This document shows, piece by piece, positions 15,152 to 23,285 of a stretch of DNA of 35,191 bases (positions are counted from its first letter, which is position 1; every line of letters starts with the position of its first letter). The notes beneath the pieces were generated by a model, which saw nothing but the letters and a program-made list of their open reading frames with translations, ran no database searches and was not told the origin of the DNA. Source of the stretch: RGIG995 sp045603745 (lineage in GTDB: Bacteria; Bacillota; Clostridia; Oscillospirales; UBA644). The stretch spans positions 1 to 35,191 of the forward strand of contig JAZUMQ010000025.1 of NCBI GenBank assembly GCA_045603745.1, read 5' to 3'. The position numbers and the translations under genes were made by a program.

Positions 15152-16841
15152 TTATATCAAAGCGAAGAAGCAAAATCAGAGCGCGATGAGGGCGGTCATC
15201 CGTTACGTTTCTCAAGATGCAAAGACACTTGACGAGAAAGGACACCGCTATCTGTCGGGGATAAATTGCTTGGGACAAGCCGCCTACGATGAATTTATGG
15301 CGACCAAAAATCTCTACGGCAAGCGAAGCGGCGTGTATTATTATCATTACGAACAGTCCTTCGCACCCGGAGAGATCGACGATTATGATACGGCACACAA
15401 GATCGGAATGCGGCTTGCCGAGGAAATGTTTCCCGGTTTTGAGGTGCTTGTCGGCACACATCTTGACGCTCACGACGATGACGGTCGGCAGAGAGTCCAC
15501 AACCATTTTGTCATCAACAGCGTCAGCTACGCAAGCGGAATGAAGCTCGATTACGGCCCATATACGATCGAAAAGATGCGCCGTATCAGCGACCGCTTAT
15601 GCAAGGAACACGCGCTGTCTGTGCTTCCCGAATTCAAGCAGACCTTTGACGGCAAATCAATCGGGGCAAGAGAATACCGCGCCGCGCTCAAGGGTGACAG
15701 TTGGAAATTCAAAGCCATCTGTACCATTGAAAATGCGATGACACAGGCGGCAACCAAAGAGGATTTCATATCCATTATGGAGTCCGAGGGCTATTCGGTT
15801 ACGTGGACGGATAGCCGAAAATATATCACCTACACCTGTCCAAACGGAATGAAGGTGAGGGATAACAAGCTCCACGAATCAAAATTTCTAAAGGAGAATA
15901 TGCAGTATGAATTTGCAATCAGACAACAAACAATCAACCCCTTCGGCTCTTTCGAAGCTGAAGCAGACCACGGCACAGGCGGTGCAGACGGTGACGGAGA
16001 CGCCTTACCAGCCGATCGTGTACGCGATCCCGAAGGAAGACTTCAAAGCACTTCTCGAATTTATGAGAGCGACGACCGACTTTCAGCCGGGGCTGTTCGA
16101 GAAGTTCGGGGAGCTGGAAGCGCAGGTTCTGACACAGGAGCAATGGGATATGATGTGGAACCGGATCGAAAAATGGTCAACGAATCTGAGCGAGAACGTA
16201 AAGACATCAGCGAACAGTATCGTCCCGAGAGTGCAGGATCTTCTGAGGGAGAACAAGGAAATCCTCTCACAGGATGGGAAGACGCGCGAGCAATTTTTCT
16301 CTCGGCTGAATACCGAAACGGACAATCGGATGGAAGCTTTCTCGGATATGATTTCCGAGATGAAGAAGTGGATCATGGGCTTGATAGCGGGTACAGGCTT
16401 GGCAAGCGCGTTGTTAAGCGCAGTGATCTGTCTCTTGATGAGATAAGGTCTTTCTTTGCTGACGAGCGAAATCTCTATGACGATATGCCCTTTGACGAGG
16501 AAGATATTACCAAAGCAATCGCGCATTTGGAGCTCGCATCGGCTCGCGGTAATATGTATGCCGACTACCGCCTCGCACAAATGTATCTCTTTGAAACGGA
16601 TATGTTTGATATGGAAAAGGCGCTTGAATATCTGAATCGCTCGGCACACGCAGGCAACAAATCTGCCGCCTTGGCACTCACGCGAATGGCAAACAATCAG
16701 TTCCTTGCCGTCGCAACCAACGTTCTTGACCTTGTCGGCAGCCTTGCAAGTATTGAGAGCTACCGTCAGCCACAGGATTGCACCACGATGCCACACACCC
16801 GAAAGGAGCGTAAGAAACACGAATGGGAACAAAGTATGTAA
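15138..16841 (+). CDS. MOB-type relaxase with SEL1-like C-terminal repeats
   Basis: Relaxases nick oriT, stay covalently attached to the DNA and pilot it into the recipient. Residues 1-220 form the nuclease domain: Y23 in IRYVSQDAKT is the probable nicking tyrosine, HYEQSFAPGE the second motif, and residues 108-127 the metal site, with H112, H121 and H123 in HNHFVIN. Extra acidic and basic residues separate H112 from the HxH pair. Residues 257-436 are low-complexity and charged, because this DNA also encodes a nested protein. Residues 437-530 carry SEL1/TPR-like repeats (HLELASARGN, YLNRSAHAGN). Such C termini usually bind partner proteins. The start codon lies in the end of mobC. Confidence 0.9.
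   Translation: MATCNYIKAKKQNQSAMRAVIRYVSQDAKTLDEKGHRYLSGINCLGQAAYDEFMATKNLYGKRSGVYYYHYEQSFAPGEIDDYDTAHKIGMRLAEEMFPGFEVLVGTHLDAHDDDGRQRVHNHFVINSVSYASGMKLDYGPYTIEKMRRISDRLCKEHALSVLPEFKQTFDGKSIGAREYRAALKGDSWKFKAICTIENAMTQAATKEDFISIMESEGYSVTWTDSRKYITYTCPNGMKVRDNKLHESKFLKENMQYEFAIRQQTINPFGSFEAEADHGTGGADGDGDALPADRVRDPEGRLQSTSRIYESDDRLSAGAVREVRGAGSAGSDTGAMGYDVEPDRKMVNESERERKDISEQYRPESAGSSEGEQGNPLTGWEDARAIFLSAEYRNGQSDGSFLGYDFRDEEVDHGLDSGYRLGKRVVKRSDLSLDEIRSFFADERNLYDDMPFDEEDITKAIAHLELASARGNMYADYRLAQMYLFETDMFDMEKALEYLNRSAHAGNKSAALALTRMANNQFLAVATNVLDLVGSLASIESYRQPQDCTTMPHTRKERKKHEWEQSM
15907..16446 (+). CDS. Nested membrane-anchored coiled-coil mobilization protein (MbeB-like arrangement)
   Basis: This 179-residue protein is encoded entirely inside the relaxase gene in another frame. 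AAAGGAG at 15890-15896 precedes ATG 15907 by ten bases. Residues 1-100 have a normal soluble composition (PIVYAIPKEDFKALLEFM, QEQWDMMWNRIEKW). Residues 85-150 look like a coiled coil, and residues 155-178 are a strong membrane helix (WIMGLIAGTGLASALLSAVI) ending in LMR. The relaxase sequence over the same bases is disordered and repetitive, which suggests this frame carries the selected protein. ColE1 plasmids nest mbeB and mbeD in their relaxase gene in the same way. Homology to those proteins is not established; the arrangement and topology agree. Confidence 0.75.
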   Translation: MNLQSDNKQSTPSALSKLKQTTAQAVQTVTETPYQPIVYAIPKEDFKALLEFMRATTDFQPGLFEKFGELEAQVLTQEQWDMMWNRIEKWSTNLSENVKTSANSIVPRVQDLLRENKEILSQDGKTREQFFSRLNTETDNRMEAFSDMISEMKKWIMGLIAGTGLASALLSAVICLLMR

Positions 16842-16848
16842 GCACACA

Positions 16849-16871
16849 GGGCGTACCGAAACGGTACGCCC
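16849..16871 (+). terminator. Perfect 10-bp hairpin after the relaxase gene
   Basis: GGGCGTACCG (16849-16858), loop AAA, CGGTACGCCC (16862-16871). It begins eight bases after the relaxase stop. A T run (ATATTTTTC) comes some bases later, not directly, so termination may be partial. Confidence 0.6.
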
Positions 16872-16944
16872 ATTCCATTGGTATATTTTTCTCTTGGAAG
16901 GAGGAAAATATATCTGATAAATTTTGAAAGAACGAGGTAATTGA

Positions 16945-17124
16945 ATGGGGAAAGTTTTAACCGATGAAGAACGCGAGAAGCGTATGGCAGAGGATATTTG
17001 GCTGAATTATTTCAACCGCTATCTGTTTGAACACGGCACTATTTCCGAAAAGGAATATAAGAGAATGACCGAAAAGATCGCCATAAGAAAAGCCAAACGA
17101 TCTCCCGAAATGGATGCAAGGTGA
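16945..17124 (+). CDS. Small charged protein preceding the recombinase (59 aa)
   Basis: The ORF begins MGKVLTDEEREKRMAEDIW, continues LNYFNRYLFEHGTISEKEYKRM and ends with a basic tail. GAGG at 16934-16937 is seven bases upstream of ATG 16945. The segment around GTISEKEYKRMTEKI resembles a SHOCT-like helix pair, a fold common in small proteins of mobile elements, but the match is by eye. Similar small genes are often found next to serine recombinases in clostridial elements. It could be a directionality or regulatory factor, which is inference. Confidence 0.7.
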   Translation: MGKVLTDEEREKRMAEDIWLNYFNRYLFEHGTISEKEYKRMTEKIAIRKAKRSPEMDAR

Positions 17125-17191
17125 GCGTACTCACCTCGGAAGATACCGCAAGGTTCTTCCGATACATAAATGCCAAAGAAAGATTTTGGCA
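17121..17191. other. Three consecutive hairpins upstream of the recombinase gene
   Basis: GTGAG/CTCAC (17121-17134), then TCGGAAGA with TCTTCCGA (17136-17162) enclosing ACC-GCAA-GGT, then TGCCAAA/TTTGGCA (17171-17191). The first overlaps the stop of the small gene. The last lies just before the recombinase promoter. They may end upstream transcription or form binding sites for the recombinase. Confidence 0.55.
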
Positions 17192-17207
17192 AATTTCGAT
17201 TTGGGTA

Positions 17208-17236
17208 TTGCATTATGAGGTCGAATGTGATATAAT
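17208..17236 (+). promoter_or_regulatory. Promoter of the serine recombinase gene
   Basis: TTGCAT (17208-17213) and TATAAT (17231-17236) are 17 bases apart, with an extended -10 TGA directly before TATAAT. It lies about 48 bases before the recombinase start, giving the integrase its own transcription. Confidence 0.8.
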
Positions 17237-17283
17237 AAAGTCGATAGATAATGATATAACGAACTTTAAGAAAGGATGATAGT

Positions 17284-18966
17284 ATGGATATATTAAATAT
17301 CAGAACATTGTTGCGAACAAAATCGATATACGATATTCCTCTGCGAGTAACATTTTATGCCCGCGTATCCTCGGATACAGATGAACAGATAAACTCGCTC
17401 GATAACCAAATATCGTATTACGAAGAATTCATACAGAAAAATGAAAAATGGACTTACGTGCCCGGCTACGTTGACGAAGGACTTTCGGGTATCTCCACAA
17501 AGAAAAGAAAACATTTCAACGAAATGATTGCAGATGCAAAAGAAGGAATGTTCGATCTCATCATCACCAAGGAGATCTCCCGATTCGCCCGTAACACTCT
17601 CGACTCACTGCAATACACAAGAGAGCTTCTGAATATGGGTGTAGGCGTATTCTTCCAAAACGATAACATCAATACCCTCGATGAGGATGCGGAGCTTCGC
17701 CTCACAATCATGTCCTCGATTGCACAGGACGAGCTTCGTAAGCTGTCCTCGCGTGTAAAATTCGGGCATCAGCAAGCCATAAAATCGAGCGTTGTGCTTG
17801 GCAACAGCCGCATCTTCGGATACAAAAAGGAAGATAAACGCCTTGTCATTGACGAGAGCCAAGCACCGATGGTACGTGATCTGTTCCGTCTTTATGCCAC
17901 AGGCGAATACAGTATGAAGCAGCTTGAAAAGATTTTCTACGATCAAGGCTACCGCAATTACAACGGCAACAAAATTGCTCACACCACGATGTCGGGTATC
18001 ATATCCAACCCTAAATACAAGGGATATTACGTTGGCAATAAGGTGCGTATCGTGGATATGTTCACCAAGAAGCAGAAATTCCTACCGCCCGAAGAATGGG
18101 TAATGTTCAAGGACGAAACGGGCGAGATCGTTCCTGCCATCGTATCAGAAGAAATATGGGATAAGGCGAACGAGGTGTTGGCTCGCAGAAGTGAGGATGT
18201 AAAGAACCGCCAAGGCATCTGCAACCACGCCAATCTGCTGACGGGTAAATTGTATTGCGCCCATTGCGGCACCGCATACTACCGCCGTGAATCCAAGAGC
18301 AAGGACGGCAAGGTTAACTCCAAGTGGGTGTGCTCCAACAAGATCAACAACGGCGCGGATGCTTGCCCGTCCTTCCCGATATACGAGGACGAGGTCAAGC
18401 CCATCTTGTTCGAGGTATTCAGCGAAACGAGAGTGGATGTGGAAGCACTCCTTGCAAGCTACGAGGAAATGTTCAAGTCAATGGAAGCGGATGATGAAAC
18501 CGCAAAACAGATTGACGAACAGAAGCGTATCATAGAGCTTTCAGATCAAAAGAAAAACAAGCTCTTGGAGCTTGTCACGACAGGCGCTATTACAACGACT
18601 AATTTCAAATCTATGACCGCAACCTGCGACCGAGAGGTAGAGGAAGCACAGAAAGCCCTTGCAGAGCTTGAGGAACAGTTATTCACAAAAGAGGAATACC
18701 GCAAGCATATCGGAGAGGTAAAAGCAAGGCTTGATGCAGCCATCAAGGATGCAAGTACAGGCATTATAACAAACGAATTCGTAGCCCAATATATTGACAA
18801 AATCTTCGTCACATTAACCGATGATGATACAGCGAAGCTTGAAATCAAGATATTTACGGGCAAAAGCACCGAAAAATGGCTTAAAAAGCTCAATGCACGG
18901 AGTAAAAGTCGTACGGGTGTCACGTCTAAGAAAATGATTGAAAACTACGAAAACAACCTGAAATAA
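17284..18966 (+). CDS. Large serine recombinase (integrase/excisionase)
   Basis: This 560-residue protein cuts and rejoins DNA at attachment sites to insert or excise the element. Residues 20-165 are the resolvase catalytic domain with YARVSS; S29 is the nucleophile, and SRFARNTLD and SIAQDELRKLSSR are family motifs. Residues 175-290 form the recombinase domain (GYKKEDKRLVID, HTTMSGIISNPKYKGYY). A zinc ribbon follows (CAHCGTAYYRRES with a later CSNK and ACPSF). Residues 385-490 are coiled coil. Length and order are normal, so it should be active. It has its own promoter and a bidirectional terminator after it. It is the last gene of the element, as usual near one end. Confidence 0.95.
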   Translation: MDILNIRTLLRTKSIYDIPLRVTFYARVSSDTDEQINSLDNQISYYEEFIQKNEKWTYVPGYVDEGLSGISTKKRKHFNEMIADAKEGMFDLIITKEISRFARNTLDSLQYTRELLNMGVGVFFQNDNINTLDEDAELRLTIMSSIAQDELRKLSSRVKFGHQQAIKSSVVLGNSRIFGYKKEDKRLVIDESQAPMVRDLFRLYATGEYSMKQLEKIFYDQGYRNYNGNKIAHTTMSGIISNPKYKGYYVGNKVRIVDMFTKKQKFLPPEEWVMFKDETGEIVPAIVSEEIWDKANEVLARRSEDVKNRQGICNHANLLTGKLYCAHCGTAYYRRESKSKDGKVNSKWVCSNKINNGADACPSFPIYEDEVKPILFEVFSETRVDVEALLASYEEMFKSMEADDETAKQIDEQKRIIELSDQKKNKLLELVTTGAITTTNFKSMTATCDREVEEAQKALAELEEQLFTKEEYRKHIGEVKARLDAAIKDASTGIITNEFVAQYIDKIFVTLTDDDTAKLEIKIFTGKSTEKWLKKLNARSKSRTGVTSKKMIENYENNLK

Positions 18967-18996
18967 GCTCGGTTGAGTTCGTAACGCAAATAAAAA

Positions 18997-19037
18997 ACGG
19001 CGGTCTTCTTTTGAATTCGGAAGACTGCCGTTTTTTT
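18997..19037. terminator. Bidirectional terminator after the recombinase
   Basis: ACGGCGGTCTTC (18997-19008) pairs with GAAGACTGCCGT (19020-19031) with one G-T position. A run of As precedes it and TTTTTTT (19031-19037) follows, so it can stop transcription from both sides. Confidence 0.85.
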
Positions 19038-19089
19038 ATGTTACACAACGGACGTCTTCCTTTTGTTAGAAAAAAGTCGAGAAAACGTA

Positions 19090-19118
19090 TTGACTTTCCC
19101 TCAAATATAATGTATAAT
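19090..19118 (+). promoter_or_regulatory. Promoter of the LCP gene
   Basis: TTGACT (19090-19095) and TATAAT (19113-19118) are 17 bases apart. A second TATAAT at 19106-19111 is too close to the same -35. Confidence 0.8.
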
Positions 19119-19170
19119 AAGTGTGTTTATCGTATTTAGTATTTTGTCTCTGCTTAAAAGAGGAATGAGT

Positions 19171-20637
19171 ATGAGAATTTTTCAAAACTGGGTTGGAAAG
19201 TCTCGGAAAAAGACTGCCCGATCCGGAAGTCAAAAAAGATTAAGACACGGAAAACGCAATGGAATGACGAAGCGTGCAAAGATTGGATTTATCGTAGGGG
19301 GAACGATCTGCGGGGTGCTTCTTGTCGGAATTATCAGCGGCGTTTTATGGCTCAAATCTTATTTCGATTACGAACACAATCCCATTACGAAAGATCCGGA
19401 TCAGTTGGAAGTTGTTGCTCCTCCGGAAGGGGCAGAAGATATTGTGAATATCGCTCTGTTCGGCATTGATTCGCGGGACGATGATTACCGAGGTCTCTCC
19501 GATACTATCATGATCGTTTCCATTGACCCTAAAATCGGTTCGATCAAACTGGTCTCCATCATGCGGGATAGCCTGGTCGCAGTGGACGGTCACGGGTATC
19601 AAAAGATCAATGCTGCGTACAGTATCGGCGGCCCGGAATTGGCGATTAAAACCTTAAATCAGACGTTCCAATTGAATATTATGAATTACGCCACGGTTGA
19701 CTTTGTCGGCATGGCGGAAATCGTAGATGCCGTCGGCGGAGTGGAAGCGGAATTAACGAAATACGAAATTCCTCAGATCAATTCTTGCATTGATGAACTT
19801 GCCGCAAAGCGGGGACTTCCTCGGGATTACGTTTCTCAGCCCGGCGTTCAGACGTTAAACGGCGTGCAAGCCGTGGCGTTCTCTCGGGTACGGAAAGTTC
19901 CTACCGTCAGCGGAACCCGGGACGATTACGGACGTACCGAACGTCAACGTTTGGTGATGAATCAATTGTTCCAGAAGGCGTTGCAACTTCCCTTGGCGCA
20001 ATATCCGGGACTGATAAAAGCGATGTTGCCTTATATTGAAACGTCCATGGGATACGACGATATTTTCTCTCTGGCAAAGATTTTGAAGGCCGGGAAAGTC
20101 ACCATGCAACAGGACCGTATTCCCATTGACGATGCAGTCATCAGCAGTGGCTACTACGTTCCTTACATCGGCGCTTGTGTGTATTACGATCTGGAATATG
20201 CCACGGAATTGCTTCATGCGTTTTTCTTTGACGATACGACCTTTGAAGATTACGTCGCCGCCAATGGCGTGCGAAAAACCCTGTGGTATACCGGTCCTAC
20301 CTATAAGCCTTCTACCAATACACAATCGTCCGGTTCTTCCGGCACGACTTCCAATGATACGACGGATAGTTCCACCACGACAGACAGTGGGACTTCTACG
20401 GATTCCGTCGAATCGGATTCTTCCTCTACCGTCAGTTCTTCGGGGAACGTCACCGATAGCGGAACGTCTTCCGATTCCCAAAATTCCGTGACGGATTTGG
20501 GCGGATCGAATGTGAAAACAGAGGACGAATCGATTCCTTCGGATACGCAAAAGGAAGAAGATGAGACTCCGGATTCCGATTCTGATACGAACGTATCGTC
20601 TTCCGAAACTTCCGATTCGGAGAAGAATAACGAATAA
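19171..20637 (+). CDS. LytR-CpsA-Psr (LCP) family cell-wall glycopolymer ligase
   Basis: LCP enzymes move teichoic-acid-like polymers from lipid carriers onto peptidoglycan, outside the membrane. ATG 19171 is chosen because AGAGGA (19159-19164) precedes it by six bases. A basic cytoplasmic stretch is followed by one membrane helix (residues about 36-60, IGFIVGGTICGVLLVGI). The LCP domain spans about 85-310: NIALFGIDSRDDDYRGLSDT, then SIMRDSLV, and later AVAFSRVRK and RTERQRLVM, which contain the family's conserved Asp and Arg residues. The last 95 residues are a Ser/Thr/Asp-rich disordered tail, perhaps reaching into the wall. A good promoter and terminator make it monocistronic. Confidence 0.93.
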   Translation: MRIFQNWVGKSRKKTARSGSQKRLRHGKRNGMTKRAKIGFIVGGTICGVLLVGIISGVLWLKSYFDYEHNPITKDPDQLEVVAPPEGAEDIVNIALFGIDSRDDDYRGLSDTIMIVSIDPKIGSIKLVSIMRDSLVAVDGHGYQKINAAYSIGGPELAIKTLNQTFQLNIMNYATVDFVGMAEIVDAVGGVEAELTKYEIPQINSCIDELAAKRGLPRDYVSQPGVQTLNGVQAVAFSRVRKVPTVSGTRDDYGRTERQRLVMNQLFQKALQLPLAQYPGLIKAMLPYIETSMGYDDIFSLAKILKAGKVTMQQDRIPIDDAVISSGYYVPYIGACVYYDLEYATELLHAFFFDDTTFEDYVAANGVRKTLWYTGPTYKPSTNTQSSGSSGTTSNDTTDSSTTTDSGTSTDSVESDSSSTVSSSGNVTDSGTSSDSQNSVTDLGGSNVKTEDESIPSDTQKEEDETPDSDSDTNVSSSETSDSEKNNE

Positions 20638-20649
20638 GTATGTAAAAAC

Positions 20650-20692
20650 GTAGCAAATCATGAGAATTTCTCGCTGGTTTGCTACTTTTTTT
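20650..20692 (+). terminator. Terminator of the LCP gene
   Basis: GTAGCAAA (20650-20657) pairs with TTTGCTAC (20678-20685), an inner GAGAA/TTCTC stem adds stability, and a T run (20686-20692) follows. Confidence 0.85.
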
Positions 20693-20704
20693 ACATTTTC
20701 CCCC

Positions 20705-20733
20705 TTGCAATATTCTGTATAATATGTTATAAT
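20705..20733 (+). promoter_or_regulatory. Promoter of the hom-lysC-asd operon
   Basis: TTGCAA (20705-20710) and TATAAT (20728-20733) are 17 bases apart. Transcription would start near 20740, leaving a leader of about 65 bases. Confidence 0.75.
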
Positions 20734-20753
20734 AATTCATTATACAGAGAAAT

Positions 20754-20786
20754 GAGCGACATTTCCCGACGAAGTTTTCGTCGCTC
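20754..20786 (+). promoter_or_regulatory. Leader hairpins upstream of hom
   Basis: GAGCGAC (20754-20760) can pair with GTCGCTC (20780-20786), while CGACGAA (20767-20773) can pair with TTCGTCG (20777-20783). The two stems share bases and exclude each other. They end one base before the AAAGGAAGGA ribosome site, so they could modulate translation. No known lysine or threonine riboswitch was recognised. Confidence 0.5.
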
Positions 20787-20805
20787 AAAGGAAGGACGTA
20801 AAAAT

Positions 20806-21903
20806 ATGAACGTTGCGATTATCGGATTTGGTGTGGTAGGCTCCGGTGCTTACGATACCATTCGGGACGGAAAAACCGACCTTACGGTCAAGAAGATTTT
20901 GGATCTGTCGGTTCGCCCGGGGTTTGAAGACGTTATGACGACTGATTATAACGATATTTTGACCGATCCTTCTATTTCCATCGTGGCAGAATCTATCGGT
21001 GGATTGCACCCTGCTCGGGAATTGGTTCTCTCTGCTTTGAAGGCCGGAAAGCACGTGGTGACCGCCAATAAACTGCTTATGGCGACTTGCTATCGGGAAC
21101 TGATGGAAACGGCGGCTGAAAACAATGTTGTAATTCGCTTTACACCTTCTGCCGGCGGCGGAATTCCGTGGCTTTCTTCGTTGCGCCGTACCGCAAGAGC
21201 CGGGAAGATCAACAAGGTCGAGGGCATTTTAAACGGTACTACTAATTTTATCCTGGATAAAATGGCACACGAAAACGCCGATTTTGCCGAAGTTTTGGCA
21301 GAGGCACAAGCCTTGGGATATGCGGAAAAAGATCCTTCTTCCGACATCGACGGTCTGGACGTGCGTTACAAAATTGCTCTGTCCTGTAACGTTGCTACCG
21401 GATTGACCGTGTCTCCCGACCAGATTCCCGCTTTGGGAATTCGCCATATCCGTAAATGCGATTTTGAATGGTTTCAAAAGCAAGGAAAGACCTGCAAACT
21501 TTTGGGAAATTATCATCTCAATGAGGACGGAACGGTAGCGTTGTTCGTCCAACCTGCGATATTGAATTCCGATTCTTTGTTTGCATCGGTTCGCAAAAAT
21601 TTCAATCTGGTCTCTCTACAGGGGGATCGGGTGGGAGATCTGTCCTTTTACGGACAGGGCGCCGGAAAAGACCCCACCGGCTTTGCATTGGTGCAGGATA
21701 TGTTGGATCTTGCGGAACAGTCGCTCGAAAGAAAGTACGTTTACCAAGAAGCATTGGTTGATAATTCCAAAGTTGCTTTCCGCTACTACGTTCGTACCCC
21801 CGACGGAGAGGGAACCGTTACCGACGAGATGTCTGTTGCGGATATGGTGACCTATGCCGCCACCTTGCCGGCAGAAACCTTTATCTCTGCGTTGTACGAA
21901 TAA
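20806..21903 (+). CDS. hom: Homoserine dehydrogenase
   Basis: Reduces aspartate semialdehyde to homoserine with NAD(P)H, leading to threonine and methionine. The 365-residue product begins with the Rossmann motif VAIIGFGVVGSGAY, then has FTPSAGGGIPWL, the LNGTTNFILDKM signature and GYAEKDPSSDIDGLDV, which carries catalytic Asp and Lys partners. ATG 20806 is chosen because MNVAIIGFG is the natural start and AAAGGAAGGA lies just upstream. It is shorter than the roughly 430-residue enzymes, so the C-terminal ACT domain for threonine feedback is missing. It is the first of three aspartate-family genes. Confidence 0.93.
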   Translation: MNVAIIGFGVVGSGAYDTIRDGKTDLTVKKILDLSVRPGFEDVMTTDYNDILTDPSISIVAESIGGLHPARELVLSALKAGKHVVTANKLLMATCYRELMETAAENNVVIRFTPSAGGGIPWLSSLRRTARAGKINKVEGILNGTTNFILDKMAHENADFAEVLAEAQALGYAEKDPSSDIDGLDVRYKIALSCNVATGLTVSPDQIPALGIRHIRKCDFEWFQKQGKTCKLLGNYHLNEDGTVALFVQPAILNSDSLFASVRKNFNLVSLQGDRVGDLSFYGQGAGKDPTGFALVQDMLDLAEQSLERKYVYQEALVDNSKVAFRYYVRTPDGEGTVTDEMSVADMVTYAATLPAETFISALYE

Positions 21904-21941
21904 ATAACTTCCGCATATTGTGGGAATTGAGGAATACATTT

Positions 21942-23261
21942 ATGTTGAAAGTCGTAAAATTCGGCGGTTCGTCTTTGGCATCTGCCGAACAGTTTGCCCG
22001 GGTCAAGGCAATCGTGGAAGCGGACCTCTCCCGAAAAGTGGTGGTGGTCTCTGCTCCGGGAAAACGGTTTTCCGGCGATACGAAGGTAACCGACCTTCTC
22101 TATATCTGCCACGCCCATATCAAATATCACGCCCCCTTTGAAGATGTGTTTGAAGATATTGCCGGGCGGTATCGGGAAATCGCCGCCGGTTGCGGTCTGA
22201 AGCAAGATTTGGAATCCGAATTTGAATCGGTGAAAGAATTTATCCAAAAAGCCCCAACCGCCGATGCCATTGCGTCGCGAGGAGAATATCTCAACGCCAA
22301 ACTGATGGCGGAATATCTGGGATATACCTTTATTGATTCCAAAGATTGGCTTTGCTTCAATTTTGATGGCAGAGTGGATTTTGAAAAATCTTACGCCACC
22401 TTGAAAAACTTGTTCGTCCGTGCCGGCAAGGTGGTGCTTCCCGGTTTTTACGGTGCGATGCCCGACGGTGAGATCAAAACCTTCACCCGAGGGGGGAGCG
22501 ACGTGACCGGAGCCATTGCCGCCGCCGCGCTGGACGCTGACGCCTACGAAAACTGGACCGACGTTTCTGGAATTCTCATGGCAGACCCCCGCATCGTGGA
22601 AAATCCCCGCCCCATTGAACAGGTTACGTTCAGTGAATTGCGGGAACTTTCTTACATGGGAGCCGACGTTCTCCACGAGGAGACCGTGTTCCCGGTTCGT
22701 CAAAAAAACATTCCTTTGTACATTAAAAATACCAACGATCCCACTGCTCGGGGTACGCTGATTTTAGAGGAATTCGAGCGGGAAAGCGAAGAAGACAAAA
22801 AGCGTTTCGTGACCGGAATTACCGGACGAAAACACTATTCCATTATCACCTTGTCCAAAGCGCGCATGAACAGTGAGCCGGGCTTTATTCGGCACGCGTT
22901 GAAGATCGTGGAAAAATACGGAATTACCGTGGAATATATCACGTCCAGCATTGATTCTTTTTCCATTGTGGTTGCCACCAAGCAGATCGAATTTTCTCTG
23001 CACGATCTGACGGCGGATCTGAACGAGGTTTTGAATCCCGACCGTATTAAGGTGGATCATGGTATTAGCTTGATTGCCGTCGTCGGACGCCGTATGGCGT
23101 GGAACGTAGGGGTTTCCGGCCGTCTTTTTGCCACCTTGGGAGAACACAGCATCAACATTCGTATGATTGAACAAGGATCGGACGAAATCAACATTATTAT
23201 CGGCGTGGACGATAAGGATTTCAAGAAAACCATTCGAGTTTTATACGATAGTTTTACCTGA
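21942..23261 (+). CDS. lysC: Aspartate kinase
   Basis: Phosphorylates aspartate, the first step toward lysine, threonine and methionine. The 439-residue product starts with VVKFGGSSLAS, the nucleotide-binding signature, and has FTRGGSDVTGAIAA and the KNTNDPTARGT block. The C-terminal third carries two ACT regulatory domains (SRLFATLGEHSINIRMIEQG-like segment near the end). ATG 21942 follows GAGGA (21929-21933) by eight bases. It lies 38 bases after hom and 24 bases before asd, so the three form one operon. The ACT domains suggest feedback control by an amino acid, but which one cannot be told. Confidence 0.94.
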   Translation: MLKVVKFGGSSLASAEQFARVKAIVEADLSRKVVVVSAPGKRFSGDTKVTDLLYICHAHIKYHAPFEDVFEDIAGRYREIAAGCGLKQDLESEFESVKEFIQKAPTADAIASRGEYLNAKLMAEYLGYTFIDSKDWLCFNFDGRVDFEKSYATLKNLFVRAGKVVLPGFYGAMPDGEIKTFTRGGSDVTGAIAAAALDADAYENWTDVSGILMADPRIVENPRPIEQVTFSELRELSYMGADVLHEETVFPVRQKNIPLYIKNTNDPTARGTLILEEFERESEEDKKRFVTGITGRKHYSIITLSKARMNSEPGFIRHALKIVEKYGITVEYITSSIDSFSIVVATKQIEFSLHDLTADLNEVLNPDRIKVDHGISLIAVVGRRMAWNVGVSGRLFATLGEHSINIRMIEQGSDEINIIIGVDDKDFKKTIRVLYDSFT

Positions 23262-23285
23262 TAATACTTTTTGGAGGAATATATT

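Larger units (their letters stand above)
6947..19037. mobile_element. Integrative mobilizable element (approximate limits)
   Basis: The run of toxin-antitoxin, regulator, polymerase, ATPase, MobC, relaxase, nested protein and serine recombinase is a mobilizable element without its own type IV secretion genes. Right and left attachment sites were not found: no clear direct repeat joins the flanks. The limits given are those of the element-type genes only. The sugar operon and the spore-protein junction to the left could also belong to it. Confidence 0.7.

Noticed and set aside
16083..16847. 254-residue minus-strand frame opposite the relaxase gene
   Set aside because: It has no ribosome site, has a Cys- and Ile-rich odd composition, and lies fully antisense to two good genes. 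Two overlapping frames already explain the lack of stops.
19855..20661. 268-residue Arg-rich minus-strand frame opposite the LCP gene
   Set aside because: Its Arg/Ile richness mirrors the Ser/Thr/Asp-rich tail of the LCP protein on the other strand.
21852..22703. 283-residue minus-strand frame opposite lysC
   Set aside because: Shadow of lysC; no motif, no promoter or ribosome site.
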